DNA of 64,000 nt from Hydrogenobacter hydrogenophilus (GCF_900215655.1 NZ_OBEN01000001.1:310001-374000), one strand, 5' to 3'. Positions 52,447 through 61,833 are shown, counted from the stretch's first letter. The notes: generated by a model from the letters alone, not told the origin. Numbers and translations: made by a program.

Positions 52447-53526
52447 ATGCTTTACCACATATCTTTTTGGCTTAAGGACTACCTGTTTGTTTTTAATGTC
52501 TTTAAGTACATTACTTTTAGAGCCCTCTTTGCAGTTATACTTGCCTTTGTGATCACTTTGATAATCACTCCTGTATTTCTCAAGAAGATGAAAGCCCTTC
52601 AGAGGCTCTTTAAAGGCTATGTCAGGGAGTACACACCTGAGGGTCATACGGTCAAAAAGTATGTACCCACTATGGGTGGTTCTGTCATAGTTCTTTCCTT
52701 TACTCTTTCTTCCTTTCTTCTTATGAGGCTTGACTTGGCGTACTTTTGGATCATTGTCTTTTGTACTTTGGGTTTTGCACTAATAGGTTTTGCTGATGAC
52801 TACATTAAGCTCAAAAACAAAAAAGGTATATCTGCAAAACTTAAATTTACCGCTCAAGTTGTTGTTGCCTTTATTACCGTGATGCTAATACATACCTATA
52901 CGGAAGTAAACACCAAGCTTTACTTTCCCCTTTTTAAGAACCTTCAGATAGACCTTGGGCTCTTTTACATACCCTTTGCGGTGTTTGTGATAGTTGCTAC
53001 TTCTAATGCAGTAAATCTTACAGATGGGCTTGATGGCTTGGCGATAGGTCCAGTTATGACTACATGTGCATCACTGGGTATAGTAGCTTACGCAGTAGGG
53101 CATTCTACCCTATCTAAGTACTTAAACATACCTTATGTGCCTTATGCAGGAGATCTTACAGTGCTTTGTTTTGCCATAGTAGGTGCAGGATTAGGCTTTT
53201 TATGGTTTAACTCTTATCCTGCACAGCTTTTTATGGGTGATGTGGGTGCCTTATCTTTGGGTGCAACCATAGGAGTGATAGCCCTCATTTCCAAGTCAGA
53301 ACTTTTGCTTCCCATAGCGGGTGGAGTCTTTGTTTTTGAAACTTTGAGCGTTATTCTTCAGGTAGCTTACTTTAAGCTTACAAAGGGCAAAAGGCTCTTC
53401 AGAATGGCTCCCTTTCACCACCACTTGGAACTTTCGGGTATACCAGAGCCTAAGATAGTTGTAAGGATGTGGATAGTGTCCATGCTTCTTGGCATACTGG
53501 CGGTATCTACCCTAAAACTCAGATGA
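52447..53526 (+). CDS. mraY: Phospho-N-acetylmuramoyl-pentapeptide transferase
   Basis: Makes lipid I, the first membrane step of peptidoglycan synthesis. The 359 residues form about ten TM helices, with [42 protein letters not shown] and [10 protein letters not shown]. It starts 1 bp behind the methyltransferase gene. No other mur or fts gene adjoins it. Confidence 0.96.
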   Translation: MLYHISFWLKDYLFVFNVFKYITFRALFAVILAFVITLIITPVFLKKMKALQRLFKGYVREYTPEGHTVKKYVPTMGGSVIVLSFTLSSFLLMRLDLAYFWIIVFCTLGFALIGFADDYIKLKNKKGISAKLKFTAQVVVAFITVMLIHTYTEVNTKLYFPLFKNLQIDLGLFYIPFAVFVIVATSNAVNLTDGLDGLAIGPVMTTCASLGIVAYAVGHSTLSKYLNIPYVPYAGDLTVLCFAIVGAGLGFLWFNSYPAQLFMGDVGALSLGATIGVIALISKSELLLPIAGGVFVFETLSVILQVAYFKLTKGKRLFRMAPFHHHLELSGIPEPKIVVRMWIVSMLLGILAVSTLKLR

Positions 53527-53561
53527 AACCTTTTTAATTTCCGCACTATAATTATAACATT

Positions 53562-53759
53562 ATGATATACTCAAAAACGGTCAAGTACGCTTTGCTGGCT
53601 TTGTCTTACTTGGCACTGAACAAATACAGGCTTGTGAAAGTTAAAAAGATAGCAGAAGCTCAAAAAATTCCCAAACCTTTGAGAGAGGTTATCCTTGACT
53701 ATCTTAATTACCATAGCGCAGTTAGCACAAGTAGAAGAAAAGCACGGGTAATACTATGA
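53562..53759 (+). pseudogene. Truncated Rrf2-family regulator
   Basis: The 65-residue product matches the N-terminal winged-helix of Rrf2/IscR regulators: IYSKTVKYALLALSYLALN, VKVKKIAEAQKIPKPL, ILDYLNYHSAVSTSRR. Family members have about 130-150 residues. The dimerisation helix and the Fe-S cysteines are missing, and the frame ends by overlapping the mtaB start (ATGA). TATAAT-like sequence precedes it. It could be a decayed gene or a small DNA-binding peptide. Confidence 0.6.
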
Positions 53760-54988
53760 AGAAAGTAGCTTTCATTACCATAGGTTGTAGGAGCAACGAG
53801 TTTGACACCCACTTTATGGCTCATAATTTCAGACAGAGAGGTTATAAGGTGGTAATTGATGAACCTGCGGACATATACATAATAAACACATGTAGTGTCA
53901 CCTCTGGAGCAGAAAGGTCTTCCCGTCAATTTGTGTATAGGTCCAAAAGAACGAACCCTTCAGCGGTAGTGGTGGTTACAGGGTGCTACGCTCAGACAAA
54001 CCCACAGTTTCTTGCCAAACTCAAAGAGGTAGACATTGTTGTGGGCAACACTCACAAGAAGGATATTCTTAGAATAGTGGAGGAGTATTTGGAAGGTAGA
54101 GAGGAAAGGGTTCACGTGGGCAACATATTCAAGCAAAAAGAGGTAGAAAGCTTTGATGTGATCACATATTTTGAGAAGGTTAGACCTTTCGTGAAGGTTC
54201 AGGAAGGATGCAACAGGTTTTGCACTTTTTGTATCATTCCCTTTGCCAGAGGTAAGTCAAGGAGTGTTCCCAAGGAAAAGATAATAAAGGAGGTAGAGCT
54301 TCTTGCGGATAAGGGCTTTAAAGAGATAGTCCTTACGGGAACTCAACTCACTCAGTACGGTTTGGATATAGGAACGAGTCTGTATGAGCTATTAAAGGAC
54401 TTACTTAAAATAAAGGGAATAGAGCTGATAAGACTTTCTTCTGTGTATCCTTCGGAAATAAGTAGCGATCTGCTTAACCTTTTACTTACGGAGGAAAAGA
54501 TAGCACCCCACTTTCACATACCCCTTCAGAGTGGTTCTGATAGGATACTAAAGCTTATGAAAAGGGACTACCAAGTAAAAGACTATGTAAGTTTAGTTGA
54601 GAGGATAGTTAAGAACAGACCTTTGTCTGCTATAGGCACAGATGTTATAGTGGGCTTTCCCTCCGAAGGAGAGGAGGATTTCCAACTTACATACCAGTTA
54701 TTGCAAGATCTACCCATATACTACATGCATGTGTTTCCCTATTCAGACAGAGAAAGAACCAAAGCTTCTGCTATGAAGGAAAAGGTCAGTGAAAAGGTAA
54801 AAAGGGAAAGGGTGGATATACTCAAAACCCTTGATAGCGCAAAGAGGGAAGAGTTTATTAGGAAAAATGCAGGCAAAGAGCTGAGGGCTTTAATAATAGA
54901 GGAAAACGAGCTTTTGACAGAGAACTATATAAAACTACGAAGAGAAGGTTATAACGCTGTGGGCGAGCTTGTAAGGATAAGGGTTTAA
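53756..54988 (+). CDS. mtaB: tRNA t6A37 methylthiotransferase MtaB
   Basis: Radical SAM enzyme that makes ms2t6A37 in tRNA. The 410 residues have auxiliary cluster cysteines C11, C46 and C77, and the radical SAM motif CNRFCTFC (C152, C156, C159). FITIGCRSNEFDTHFMAHNF and the later IPLQSGSD with MKRDY support MtaB rather than MiaB or RimO; RimO is encoded at 25600. Its end overlaps the convergent mlaE by 4 bp. Confidence 0.93.
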   Translation: MKKVAFITIGCRSNEFDTHFMAHNFRQRGYKVVIDEPADIYIINTCSVTSGAERSSRQFVYRSKRTNPSAVVVVTGCYAQTNPQFLAKLKEVDIVVGNTHKKDILRIVEEYLEGREERVHVGNIFKQKEVESFDVITYFEKVRPFVKVQEGCNRFCTFCIIPFARGKSRSVPKEKIIKEVELLADKGFKEIVLTGTQLTQYGLDIGTSLYELLKDLLKIKGIELIRLSSVYPSEISSDLLNLLLTEEKIAPHFHIPLQSGSDRILKLMKRDYQVKDYVSLVERIVKNRPLSAIGTDVIVGFPSEGEEDFQLTYQLLQDLPIYYMHVFPYSDRERTKASAMKEKVSEKVKRERVDILKTLDSAKREEFIRKNAGKELRALIIEENELLTENYIKLRREGYNAVGELVRIRV

Positions 54989-55722
54989 AATATGATCGCT
55001 GTCAGGAAGTAATCAGAAATTAGGATTAGCATGGAAGATACTACCACACTGTTTGTAGTTGCACGTCCAACGCCTTCCGTTCCGCCGCTTGTATAAAATC
55101 CAAAATAACAGCTAACCGCGGATATTATAAAACCAAAGAACAATGCCTTGTAAAGCCCTCCTATAAAGTCGTAAAGTTCTGTAAGGTCCTTCATTTTCTC
55201 CCAAAAGAGGTAATCGTTAACTCCAAAGAGCTTTACCGCTACGAACCATCCTCCGAATATTCCCGAAATGTCTGCTAAGAGAACAAGCATAGGCACACCT
55301 ACAACCCCAGCAAAAATTCTCGGACTTATAAGGTAGCTCACAGGGTTTATACCCATAACCTCTAAGGCATCTATCTGCTCGGTTATTCTCATGGTACCTA
55401 TGTTGGCTGTCATAGCGGAACCCACGCGAGCAACTACCATCAGAGATGCTAAAACGGGTCCTAACTCTCTTCCCATGGATATGGCAACCACAGCACCTAT
55501 TAGGAACTCCGCATTAAACCTGTGAAAGGTACTGTAAGTTTGCAAAGCTATCACACCACCAGAGAATATGGAAGTAATGACTACAACGGGAACCGTTTCA
55601 GCTCCAAGGTAGGCAAGCTGTTTTATAAAGTGCACCCTTTTGGGTGGACGTAAAAACATGAAGTACACACCCATAAGGGTAAGTATGACACCCCTTCCTA
55701 TTTCTTCAATAACTCTCAACAT
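54985..55722 (-). CDS. mlaE: MlaE-type ABC transporter permease
   Basis: Inner-membrane permease of the Mla/MCE lipid-transport family (245 residues, five to six TM helices). VVVITSIFSGGVIALQTYST, ELGPVLASLMVVARVGSAMTANIGTMRITEQIDALEVMG (read in overlapping parts) and ISPRIFAGVVGVPMLVLLAD are diagnostic. The ATPase and MCE genes are not adjacent. It overlaps aroC by 17 bp. Confidence 0.9.
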   Translation of the reverse strand: MLRVIEEIGRGVILTLMGVYFMFLRPPKRVHFIKQLAYLGAETVPVVVITSIFSGGVIALQTYSTFHRFNAEFLIGAVVAISMGRELGPVLASLMVVARVGSAMTANIGTMRITEQIDALEVMGINPVSYLISPRIFAGVVGVPMLVLLADISGIFGGWFVAVKLFGVNDYLFWEKMKDLTELYDFIGGLYKALFFGFIISAVSCYFGFYTSGGTEGVGRATTNSVVVSSMLILISDYFLTAIIF

Positions 55723-56869
55723 GTCTTAAGTACGCTTCGTACCTTTGCTTTACCTCTTCCATAAAATCCCCACCAAGTTTTTCAAGCAAAGCGTCTGCGA
55801 TAACTATTGCCAGCATAGCCTCTGCTACAACAGATGCAGCAGGGACTGCTACCACATCGCTCCTCTCTTTACCTGCCTTTACCTCCTCTTTTGTTTCTAT
55901 ATCAACGCTCCTTAAGGGCTTTGTAAGCGTAGGAATGGGCTTCATAACCGCACGAACCAATAAAGGCATGCCGTTTGTCATACCACCTTCTGTACCCCCT
56001 AAGTTATTAGAATACCTAAAGTAGCCTTTTTCTTTGGACCATGCTATCTCATCATGCACCTCAGAGCCAAACCTCCTTCCCGCCTCAAAACCCATTCCAA
56101 ACTCCACACCTTTTATGGCGTGTATGCTCAAAATAGCCTGCGCTATTCTACCATCTATCCTTTTGTCCCACTGTATATGACTGCCAAGTCCCGGAGGCAC
56201 ACCCACAGCAAAGACCTCAAACACACCCCCCAAACTCTCACCCATTTCTCGTGCTTTATCTATTACCTTTATGAATTCCTCGTCCTTTGATGGATCTGGA
56301 AATCTCACCACAGACTCTTCTGCAAGCTCCTGCCTTCTTATAAGGTCCCGCTCTTCTATGGGTGGGCTACATGTACCTATGCTTACCACATAACTACCTA
56401 TCTTTATACCCAGCTCTTCTAAAAATCTTTTGCAAACTGCACCAACCGCCACTCTGGCAGTGGTTTCTCTTGCGGAAGCTCTTTCTAATATGTTTCTCAG
56501 ATCTCTCTGGTTGTACTTTATACCTCCCACTAAGTCTGCATGACCGGGTCTTGGCCTTGTAAAAGGTACAGCGCTTTGGGGCCTTTCTCCTTCCACAGCC
56601 ATTTTTTCAGACCAGTTTTCCCAATCTCTATTGGGAATGATCATGGCTATAGGACTTCCCAAGGTTTTGCCAAAGCGCACACCCGAAAGGATCTCCACCT
56701 GATCCTTCTCTATCTTCATCCTTCCTCCTCTCCCGTATCCCCTCTGTCTTCTTTCTAACTCTTTGTTTATGTACTCGGAAGAGATCTCAAGATTAGCAGG
56801 TATTCCCTCAAGTATGCAAACTATAGCCTTTCCGTGGGATTCACCTGCAGTTAAAAACCTTATGGGCAT
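55706..56869 (-). CDS. aroC: Chorismate synthase
   Basis: Final step of the shikimate pathway; FMN-dependent. The 387 residues contain FLTAGESHGKAIVCILEGIP, RRQRGYGRGGRMKIEKDQVE, RPGHADLVGGIKYNQRDLRN and RASARETTARVAVGAV. The start overlaps the rpmB stop by 1 bp, so the two are co-transcribed. Confidence 0.97.
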   Translation of the reverse strand: MPIRFLTAGESHGKAIVCILEGIPANLEISSEYINKELERRQRGYGRGGRMKIEKDQVEILSGVRFGKTLGSPIAMIIPNRDWENWSEKMAVEGERPQSAVPFTRPRPGHADLVGGIKYNQRDLRNILERASARETTARVAVGAVCKRFLEELGIKIGSYVVSIGTCSPPIEERDLIRRQELAEESVVRFPDPSKDEEFIKVIDKAREMGESLGGVFEVFAVGVPPGLGSHIQWDKRIDGRIAQAILSIHAIKGVEFGMGFEAGRRFGSEVHDEIAWSKEKGYFRYSNNLGGTEGGMTNGMPLLVRAVMKPIPTLTKPLRSVDIETKEEVKAGKERSDVVAVPAASVVAEAMLAIVIADALLEKLGGDFMEEVKQRYEAYLRHVESY

Positions 56870-57069
56870 CAGGTAGTTTTTACCGCTTTAATGACCTTGC
56901 CAGCTTTTAGACACTTGGTGCAAACATAGACCCTTTTCACACTCCCATCACTCAGCAGTATTCTCATTTTGTGAAGGTTTGCCTTGAAAGTTCTTGAGTT
57001 CTGCTCAGCAGAGAAGGTCACACTCTTTCCAAACTTAGTAGTCTTTCCGCACACATAACACCTTGCCAT
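56869..57069 (-). CDS. rpmB: 50S ribosomal protein L28
   Basis: Small ribosomal protein (66 residues) starting MARCYVCGKTTKFGKSVTFS with one CxxC pair, and a second pair split as VYVCTKCLKAGK. The four Cys would bind zinc. AGGAGGTGAAAG precedes the ATG. It is divergent from proC. Confidence 0.95.
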   Translation of the reverse strand: MARCYVCGKTTKFGKSVTFSAEQNSRTFKANLHKMRILLSDGSVKRVYVCTKCLKAGKVIKAVKTT

Positions 57070-57112
57070 CTTTCACCTCCTGCTAAGAGTAAGTATTATA
57101 ATGTGTAATGAC

Positions 57113-57889
57113 ATGAATGTGGGAATAATCGGTTATGGGAATATGGGAAGTAGTTTTGCAAAGGGACTAAAAGAAAGGGTGAGTAATATAGTGGTTTTTG
57201 ATGTTAGTGAAGAAAAGCTAAAAAAAGCTTTAGAGGAAGGTTTTGGCACTGCAAAAGACCTTAGCTTTCTCGTCAAAAGCTCAGACTTGATAATGCTGGC
57301 GGTAAAGCCAAAAGACGCAAAAGCAGTGTTGGAAAGCTTGAGGGACTTGCTTGGGGAAAGGGTGCTTTTGAGCATAGTGGCTGGGCTGAGCATTGGCAAC
57401 ATAGAGAGCCTGCTGGGAAAGAAAAAGATCATTAGAGCTATGCCTAACATAAATGTGGTGGTTCAAAAAGGTGTAATAGCTTATGCGTGCAACGATAAAG
57501 TGAGTGAGCAGGATAAGGAGGAGTTTGTAATAGTTTTTTCTGCATGCGGTAGTCTTTACCAGATAGCAGAAGACCTGATAGATGCCTTTACTGCGCTGGC
57601 AGGTTCTGGTCCCGCTTTTGTGTTTAAGTTTATCTCCGCTCTCATCACCGCAGGCATCAGAGAAGGTTTTTCTTATGAGGTTTCAAGGGGTATAGCTATA
57701 GACACGGTGCTGGGTAGCTGTGAGCTTCTAAAGGCTCTTGGAGGACATCCAGAAGAATGGATAACAAGGGTTGCCTCTCCCGGTGGGACTACCGTAGAAG
57801 GTATAAAGGTGTTGGAAGATAGAGCTTTTTCTGGCATAGTAATAGAATGCATAGAGAAAACGCGAGAGAAAGCCAAGAAACTCTGTTGA
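57113..57889 (+). CDS. proC: Pyrroline-5-carboxylate reductase
   Basis: Last step of proline synthesis (258 residues). MNVGIIGYGNMGSSFAKGL is the nucleotide-binding start. DLIMLAVKPKDAKAVLE, IRAMPNINVVVQKG, and the C-terminal ALAGSGPAFVFKFISAL and VASPGGTTVEGIKVLE complete the family pattern. ATG 57113 is chosen because the ATG at 57101 overlaps the TATAAT (57097-57102). The true start then lies 10 nt after the -10, a leaderless arrangement. Confidence 0.95.
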   Translation: MNVGIIGYGNMGSSFAKGLKERVSNIVVFDVSEEKLKKALEEGFGTAKDLSFLVKSSDLIMLAVKPKDAKAVLESLRDLLGERVLLSIVAGLSIGNIESLLGKKKIIRAMPNINVVVQKGVIAYACNDKVSEQDKEEFVIVFSACGSLYQIAEDLIDAFTALAGSGPAFVFKFISALITAGIREGFSYEVSRGIAIDTVLGSCELLKALGGHPEEWITRVASPGGTTVEGIKVLEDRAFSGIVIECIEKTREKAKKLC

Positions 57890-58455
57890 AGATAAAAGTG
57901 GGAAACATCTACGCAGGCATCACAAAGAACTCAGAGGGAATATTTACTCTAAAACAGACCCATTCGGATAAAGTTTATCTTCTGGAAAGGCTCACCCAAG
58001 AACTCGCAGAAGGTGATGCCATAATCACTCAGCTAAGAGGAGTAAAAATAGGTGTAAAGACTGCAGACTGCGTGCCCATAGCCCTTTTGGGAAAACACAC
58101 TGTGGGTGTTATACACGCAGGTTGGAGAGGTCTAAAAGGTAAAATAATTGAGAACACCATAGAAATGCTTAAAAATTTTGAAAAAATAGACGAGCTAACA
58201 GCCTTTGTAGGACCTTCTGCAAAGGCTTGCTGTTATCAGGTAGGAGAGGAGTTTAAAGAACATTTTATATGCATTCACTATAAAAACGGTTCTTTCTTTT
58301 TGGACACCCAAGAGGAAGCCATCACCAAGCTCAAAAGTTTAGGCATTAGGAGATTTATAAAGCTAAGTTCATGCAGTATATGTAATACCAAATATCCGTC
58401 TTACAGAAGGAATAAGACCAAGGAAAGACTTTTCACTTACGCGCAGATAGGATGA
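57847..58455 (+). CDS. pgeF: Multicopper-polyphenol-oxidase-like YfiH / LACC1 family
   Basis: The family acts on purine nucleosides and peptidoglycan amino-acid errors, with zinc at the active site. The 202 residues contain FTLKQTHSDKVYLL, KTADCVPIALLGK and GVIHAGWRGLKGK, with the conserved Cys and His residues, and SICNTKYPSYRRNKTKER at the end. The ATG at 57847 overlaps proC by 43 bp. A TTG at 57886 overlapping the proC stop (TTGA) matches the usual family start at least as well. Confidence 0.85.
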   Translation: MHRENARESQETLLKIKVGNIYAGITKNSEGIFTLKQTHSDKVYLLERLTQELAEGDAIITQLRGVKIGVKTADCVPIALLGKHTVGVIHAGWRGLKGKIIENTIEMLKNFEKIDELTAFVGPSAKACCYQVGEEFKEHFICIHYKNGSFFLDTQEEAITKLKSLGIRRFIKLSSCSICNTKYPSYRRNKTKERLFTYAQIG

Positions 58456-58461
58456 TCCTCT

Positions 58462-59955
58462 TCATATCTTGAGCAGTTTTAACTTTACCAAAAGGTCAAG
58501 GAAGAACTTAGCAAAGTAAACGTTTGATATAAAAGATGCTATACTGCCTATGGTAAGGGTTGTAGCAAAACCTTTGACAGGCCCACTTCCAAACTGGAAA
58601 AGGATCAGAGCAGCAATGAGCAAGGTTATGTGTGTATCCCATACAACGCTGAGAGATCTTCTATATCCAAGCTCTACAGCTTTTCTGAAGGTACTTCCTG
58701 CTCGTAATTCCTCCTTTACCCTTTCAAATATAAGTACGTTAGAGTCAACCGCTATACCCATGTTTAGCAGTATACCTGCTATACCCGGTAGAGTAAGTGT
58801 TGCACCAATAAGCACAAGACCTGCCCACAAAAGCAATGCGTTTAAAATTATGGATAGGTTTGCTGTTATTCCTGCTATTTTGTATCTTGCTAAGAGTAAA
58901 ATAACTAAGAGAACAAAAGCTACTATGCCACCCTTTATGCTCTGCTGTATGGCATCCCTTCCCAAAGATGGACCCACCACTGTTTCTTGAAGGAACTTTA
59001 CGGCGGTTGGTAAAGCACCTGCTCTGAGAACTATGGCAAGTTCTTTGGCTTCTTCGGGAGTAAACTGTCCTGTTATCTGTCCTCTGTCTGATATCCTACT
59101 TCTTATTACAGGAGCGGACATAACTTTTTTGTCAAGAACTATAGCAAGGCGCTTACCTATGTTTTTCTCCGTTGCATCACCAAAAAGCTTTGCTCCTCTG
59201 TCTGTAAGCTCAAAAGTCACTGCGGGAGCACCAAATTCATCCGTGCTTGTGTATGCCGTTTTGAGGTCTGCGCCAGTGATCACGGGCAACTTTTCCACCA
59301 AAAACCACTCGTTGGGATTCTTAGAAGGTAAAAGTTCCGTATCTTTGGTGAGCTTTTTTTCAAGCTCCTCTTTGGAACCACTGTCTACCACAAGCTTAAG
59401 TTCAAGAAGGGCAGTCCTTCCTATTATGGACTTTGCCTTTTCTATGTCCAAAACTCCTGGAAGCTCTACAAGCACTCTGTCTTGACCCACCTTGGTTATA
59501 ACAGGCTGAACTACACCAAGCTCGTCTATCCTTTTTCTCAACACCTCAACCGTCTGTCCTACTATACTTTCCTTTAGCTTATTTATTTCTTCCTCTTTGA
59601 GCCTTATTAAAGGTTCGCCTTTGTTGGTGCTTACCACTACAAATCTCGGAAAGTCCTTTTGTATAATCTGAAACACCTTCTGAGCATCTTTCTGGTCAAG
59701 AGTTTCTACCTTTATGCCATCTTTTTGCACCACTATATCAAGCACATTTACACCTGCGGTCCTTACCTTTTCCTCTATATCCTTTGCGTACCTTTCGTAC
59801 TCTTGGCTAAGTGCATAGTCCATATCTGGTTCTAAGAGCATGGATATACCACCCTTTAAGTCCAAACCTAAATTCACAGGTTTAAAAAAAGACACAGTCA
59901 AAGAAAGTACCACAAGAAACAAAAGGGTAAAAAGGTTAAAGTAGAAGTTCCTCAT
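58462..59955 (-). CDS. secD: Protein translocase subunit SecD
   Basis: Membrane component that helps the Sec translocon with proton-driven export. The 497 residues show one N-terminal TM helix, LGLDLKGGISMLLEP, a large periplasmic P1 domain, and five C-terminal TM helices with GPSLGRDAIQQSIKGG and GIAVDSNVLIFERVKEELR. secF is not adjacent, which is unusual since secD and secF usually pair. It lies downstream of waaA in an operon. Confidence 0.95.
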   Translation of the reverse strand: MRNFYFNLFTLLFLVVLSLTVSFFKPVNLGLDLKGGISMLLEPDMDYALSQEYERYAKDIEEKVRTAGVNVLDIVVQKDGIKVETLDQKDAQKVFQIIQKDFPRFVVVSTNKGEPLIRLKEEEINKLKESIVGQTVEVLRKRIDELGVVQPVITKVGQDRVLVELPGVLDIEKAKSIIGRTALLELKLVVDSGSKEELEKKLTKDTELLPSKNPNEWFLVEKLPVITGADLKTAYTSTDEFGAPAVTFELTDRGAKLFGDATEKNIGKRLAIVLDKKVMSAPVIRSRISDRGQITGQFTPEEAKELAIVLRAGALPTAVKFLQETVVGPSLGRDAIQQSIKGGIVAFVLLVILLLARYKIAGITANLSIILNALLLWAGLVLIGATLTLPGIAGILLNMGIAVDSNVLIFERVKEELRAGSTFRKAVELGYRRSLSVVWDTHITLLIAALILFQFGSGPVKGFATTLTIGSIASFISNVYFAKFFLDLLVKLKLLKI

Positions 59956-59965
59956 ACTACCAACA

Positions 59966-60988
59966 TTATAGCATGTTCCTTATGTTTCTAAGATAACAAG
60001 ACTTTATTCTTTCTGCATTTGCTTTTATGTCCACAGGGTTCCACAACCTTTTGCCTGTCAAAATATTCTCCACAACTCTAACAATATCTTTTGAGTTTCT
60101 TACCAGAAAACCGGCATTTCTTTCTATCAGATAATCAGCCATGTCCTTTACTTTTTCCAAGAAGGGTCCAAATAGCACAGGTTTGCGGTGATAAGCAGGC
60201 TCTAAAAGATTATGTCCTCCTACATTCACAAGTGTCCCACCTACAAAAGCTACATCCGCAAAAGAGTATATCTCAAACAGTTCTCCTAAGGTATCAATCA
60301 CCAGTACATCCCATTCTTCTTTATTACTGGTTTTAAGAGCACACTTAAAACCTTTAAACTTTTGCATTACCTCATTGGCTCTTGAAATGTGGCGAGGAGC
60401 TATCAAAAGCTTAAGATCAGGAAAGAGCTTTTTTAATTCTACAAAGGCTTCAAGAAGGATCTCTTCCTCTCCTCTATGAGTGCTGCCAGCAACAAAGAAT
60501 TTAGAGCGACTTTTCTGAATATCCAAGTGTTTTTCCTGCAGATCTTCAAGGATAAACTTTAGATTACCGCAATTTACCACTTGTTTGCATCCGTAGGACT
60601 CAAACTTCTCTTTGTCCTTTTGTGTTTTGGTAATGATAAGGTCAAACTTTTTGCTTATAAATCGCTCATATATGCCACCCTTTGCGTAAGCGTTAAGTAA
60701 AACTTTTTTAGTTTTTGTAAAATAGATAAGAAAGGGCCAAAACTCCCTTTCCATTATCAAAAGTACTTGTGCAGATATGCGTTTCTCAAAGAACCTTACG
60801 GTAAAAGGTGTATCTAAAGGTAGTCTTTCTAAAGTATGATAGTATTGGGTTTGCTGACTTAAGTAGTTTTTAGCCCTTGGTGAAAAGTAGGTAAGGACTA
60901 TAATGTGTTCTTTGATGAGTTCTTTGAGAATAGGTTTTAGTGTGTTGAACTCTCCCACACTGGCTACATGAAACCAAAGGGTTTTCAT
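59966..60988 (-). CDS. waaA: 3-deoxy-D-manno-octulosonic-acid (Kdo) transferase
   Basis: Adds Kdo to lipid A precursor at the inner membrane (340 residues). WFHVASVGEFNTLKPILKEL, MEREFWPFLIYF, FVAGSTHRGEEEILLEAF, LLIAPRHISRANEV and FVGGTLVNVGGHNLLEPAYH follow the WaaA order. It overlaps the DUF458 gene by 4 bp and is followed by secD 10 bp later. Confidence 0.92.
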   Translation of the reverse strand: MKTLWFHVASVGEFNTLKPILKELIKEHIIVLTYFSPRAKNYLSQQTQYYHTLERLPLDTPFTVRFFEKRISAQVLLIMEREFWPFLIYFTKTKKVLLNAYAKGGIYERFISKKFDLIITKTQKDKEKFESYGCKQVVNCGNLKFILEDLQEKHLDIQKSRSKFFVAGSTHRGEEEILLEAFVELKKLFPDLKLLIAPRHISRANEVMQKFKGFKCALKTSNKEEWDVLVIDTLGELFEIYSFADVAFVGGTLVNVGGHNLLEPAYHRKPVLFGPFLEKVKDMADYLIERNAGFLVRNSKDIVRVVENILTGKRLWNPVDIKANAERIKSCYLRNIRNML

Positions 60989-61431
60989 GCAAAGTTCATA
61001 CTTGTTATGTAATCCGCCACTGTGGTTGCTGCAACTGACCGAGGTTTTACCACAGGTTTTAGTCCCTGTGCTAACACATAACCTATGGCTTCTTTGAGGA
61101 TCACGCTAGAGTTATGTTCAGGGTTAGGGTTTATATCTAAGTGCACCTCAAAGGGTCTTTTCCCAACCACATTGGATATCTCAAGAGCCATAAAGACCGC
61201 CCTGCTGACCTCTTCCATAAGTCTCTGTCTTAAAGACCTAATCCTGTTTACTTTTTCCACGCGCCAGAAGATCTTTGCTCCCCTACACGAATCTATGTGT
61301 ACCACTACAACTGTAACAAAAACAGTTTTTTCCCTTACCTGTCTTGAATCACAACCTACATAAATGGAAGTATTTTCCGATGTACTTTTTATAAATTCCT
61401 TTACCTCCTCCACATCCTTTATCATAGGCAT
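60985..61431 (-). CDS. DUF458 (YkuK-like RNase H fold) protein
   Basis: The 148-residue protein contains SIYVGCDSRQVREKTVFVTV, RQRLMEEVSRAVFMALEI, VHLDINPNPEHNSSVILKEA and VVKPRSVAATTVADYI, which match the DUF458 RNase H-like family. Function is unestablished. ATG 61431 is used; an earlier in-frame start at 61452 overlaps the upstream gene more. It is in the Zn protein-DUF458-waaA-secD operon. Confidence 0.8.
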   Translation of the reverse strand: MPMIKDVEEVKEFIKSTSENTSIYVGCDSRQVREKTVFVTVVVVHIDSCRGAKIFWRVEKVNRIRSLRQRLMEEVSRAVFMALEISNVVGKRPFEVHLDINPNPEHNSSVILKEAIGYVLAQGLKPVVKPRSVAATTVADYITSMNFA

Positions 61432-61435
61432 AAGT

Positions 61436-61762
61436 TCAGACCCCTTTACCAAAATCTACATCTTTTATCCAAGTAGGTCTAAAAAATACCCAATCCTTTA
61501 GGTTTTCAAAGCTTTTTGAATAACACACCTCACAGATAAGCCCCTTATCCGTTAACTTGGAGTTATCATCACAACACTCGCTTAGATTCCAAAACTCGTA
61601 GTTGTCGTGGAAGATAAGTTTTCCACAGTTAATACACTCATAAAGGGTGTAGCCTTTTAACTGAAGGAAAGCAGAAATATCCTCACCTTCTGGCAGGTCC
61701 TCCACCTCAAGTATTCTTTTAAGAAAATCCTTCTGCTGGTTTGTAAGCTCCCTTATCTTCAT
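61436..61762 (-). CDS. Small zinc-ribbon-like protein
   Basis: The 108-residue protein has YECINCGKLIF and, further on, ECCDD and LICEVCYSKSF. The CxxC pairs suggest one or two zinc sites. No family is recognised. ATG 61762 is preferred; an ATG at 61813 would lie upstream of the TATAAT at 61772-61777. The -10 ends 9 nt before ATG and there is no ribosome site. A CRP/FNR-like palindrome is 54 bp upstream. It heads the operon ending in secD. Confidence 0.6.
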   Translation of the reverse strand: MKIRELTNQQKDFLKRILEVEDLPEGEDISAFLQLKGYTLYECINCGKLIFHDNYEFWNLSECCDDNSKLTDKGLICEVCYSKSFENLKDWVFFRPTWIKDVDFGKGV

Positions 61763-61815
61763 CAGTAAAAAATTATACACATACAAAAACATAGCCAATA
61801 AATTTATATACATAA

Positions 61816-61833
61816 TTATGATCTATATCATAA
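61816..61833. promoter_or_regulatory. CRP/FNR-type palindrome at the CRISPR leader edge
   Basis: TTATGAT-ctat-ATCATAA is a perfect 7-bp inverted repeat containing TGAT-N4-ATCA. It is centred about 60 bp upstream of the predicted start point of the minus-strand zinc-ribbon operon and at the far end of the CRISPR leader-like region on the plus strand. Confidence 0.45.

Noticed and set aside
57101-57889. proC starting at ATG 57101
   Set aside because: That ATG overlaps the TATAAT hexamer; the family start MNVGIIGYGNMG is at 57113.
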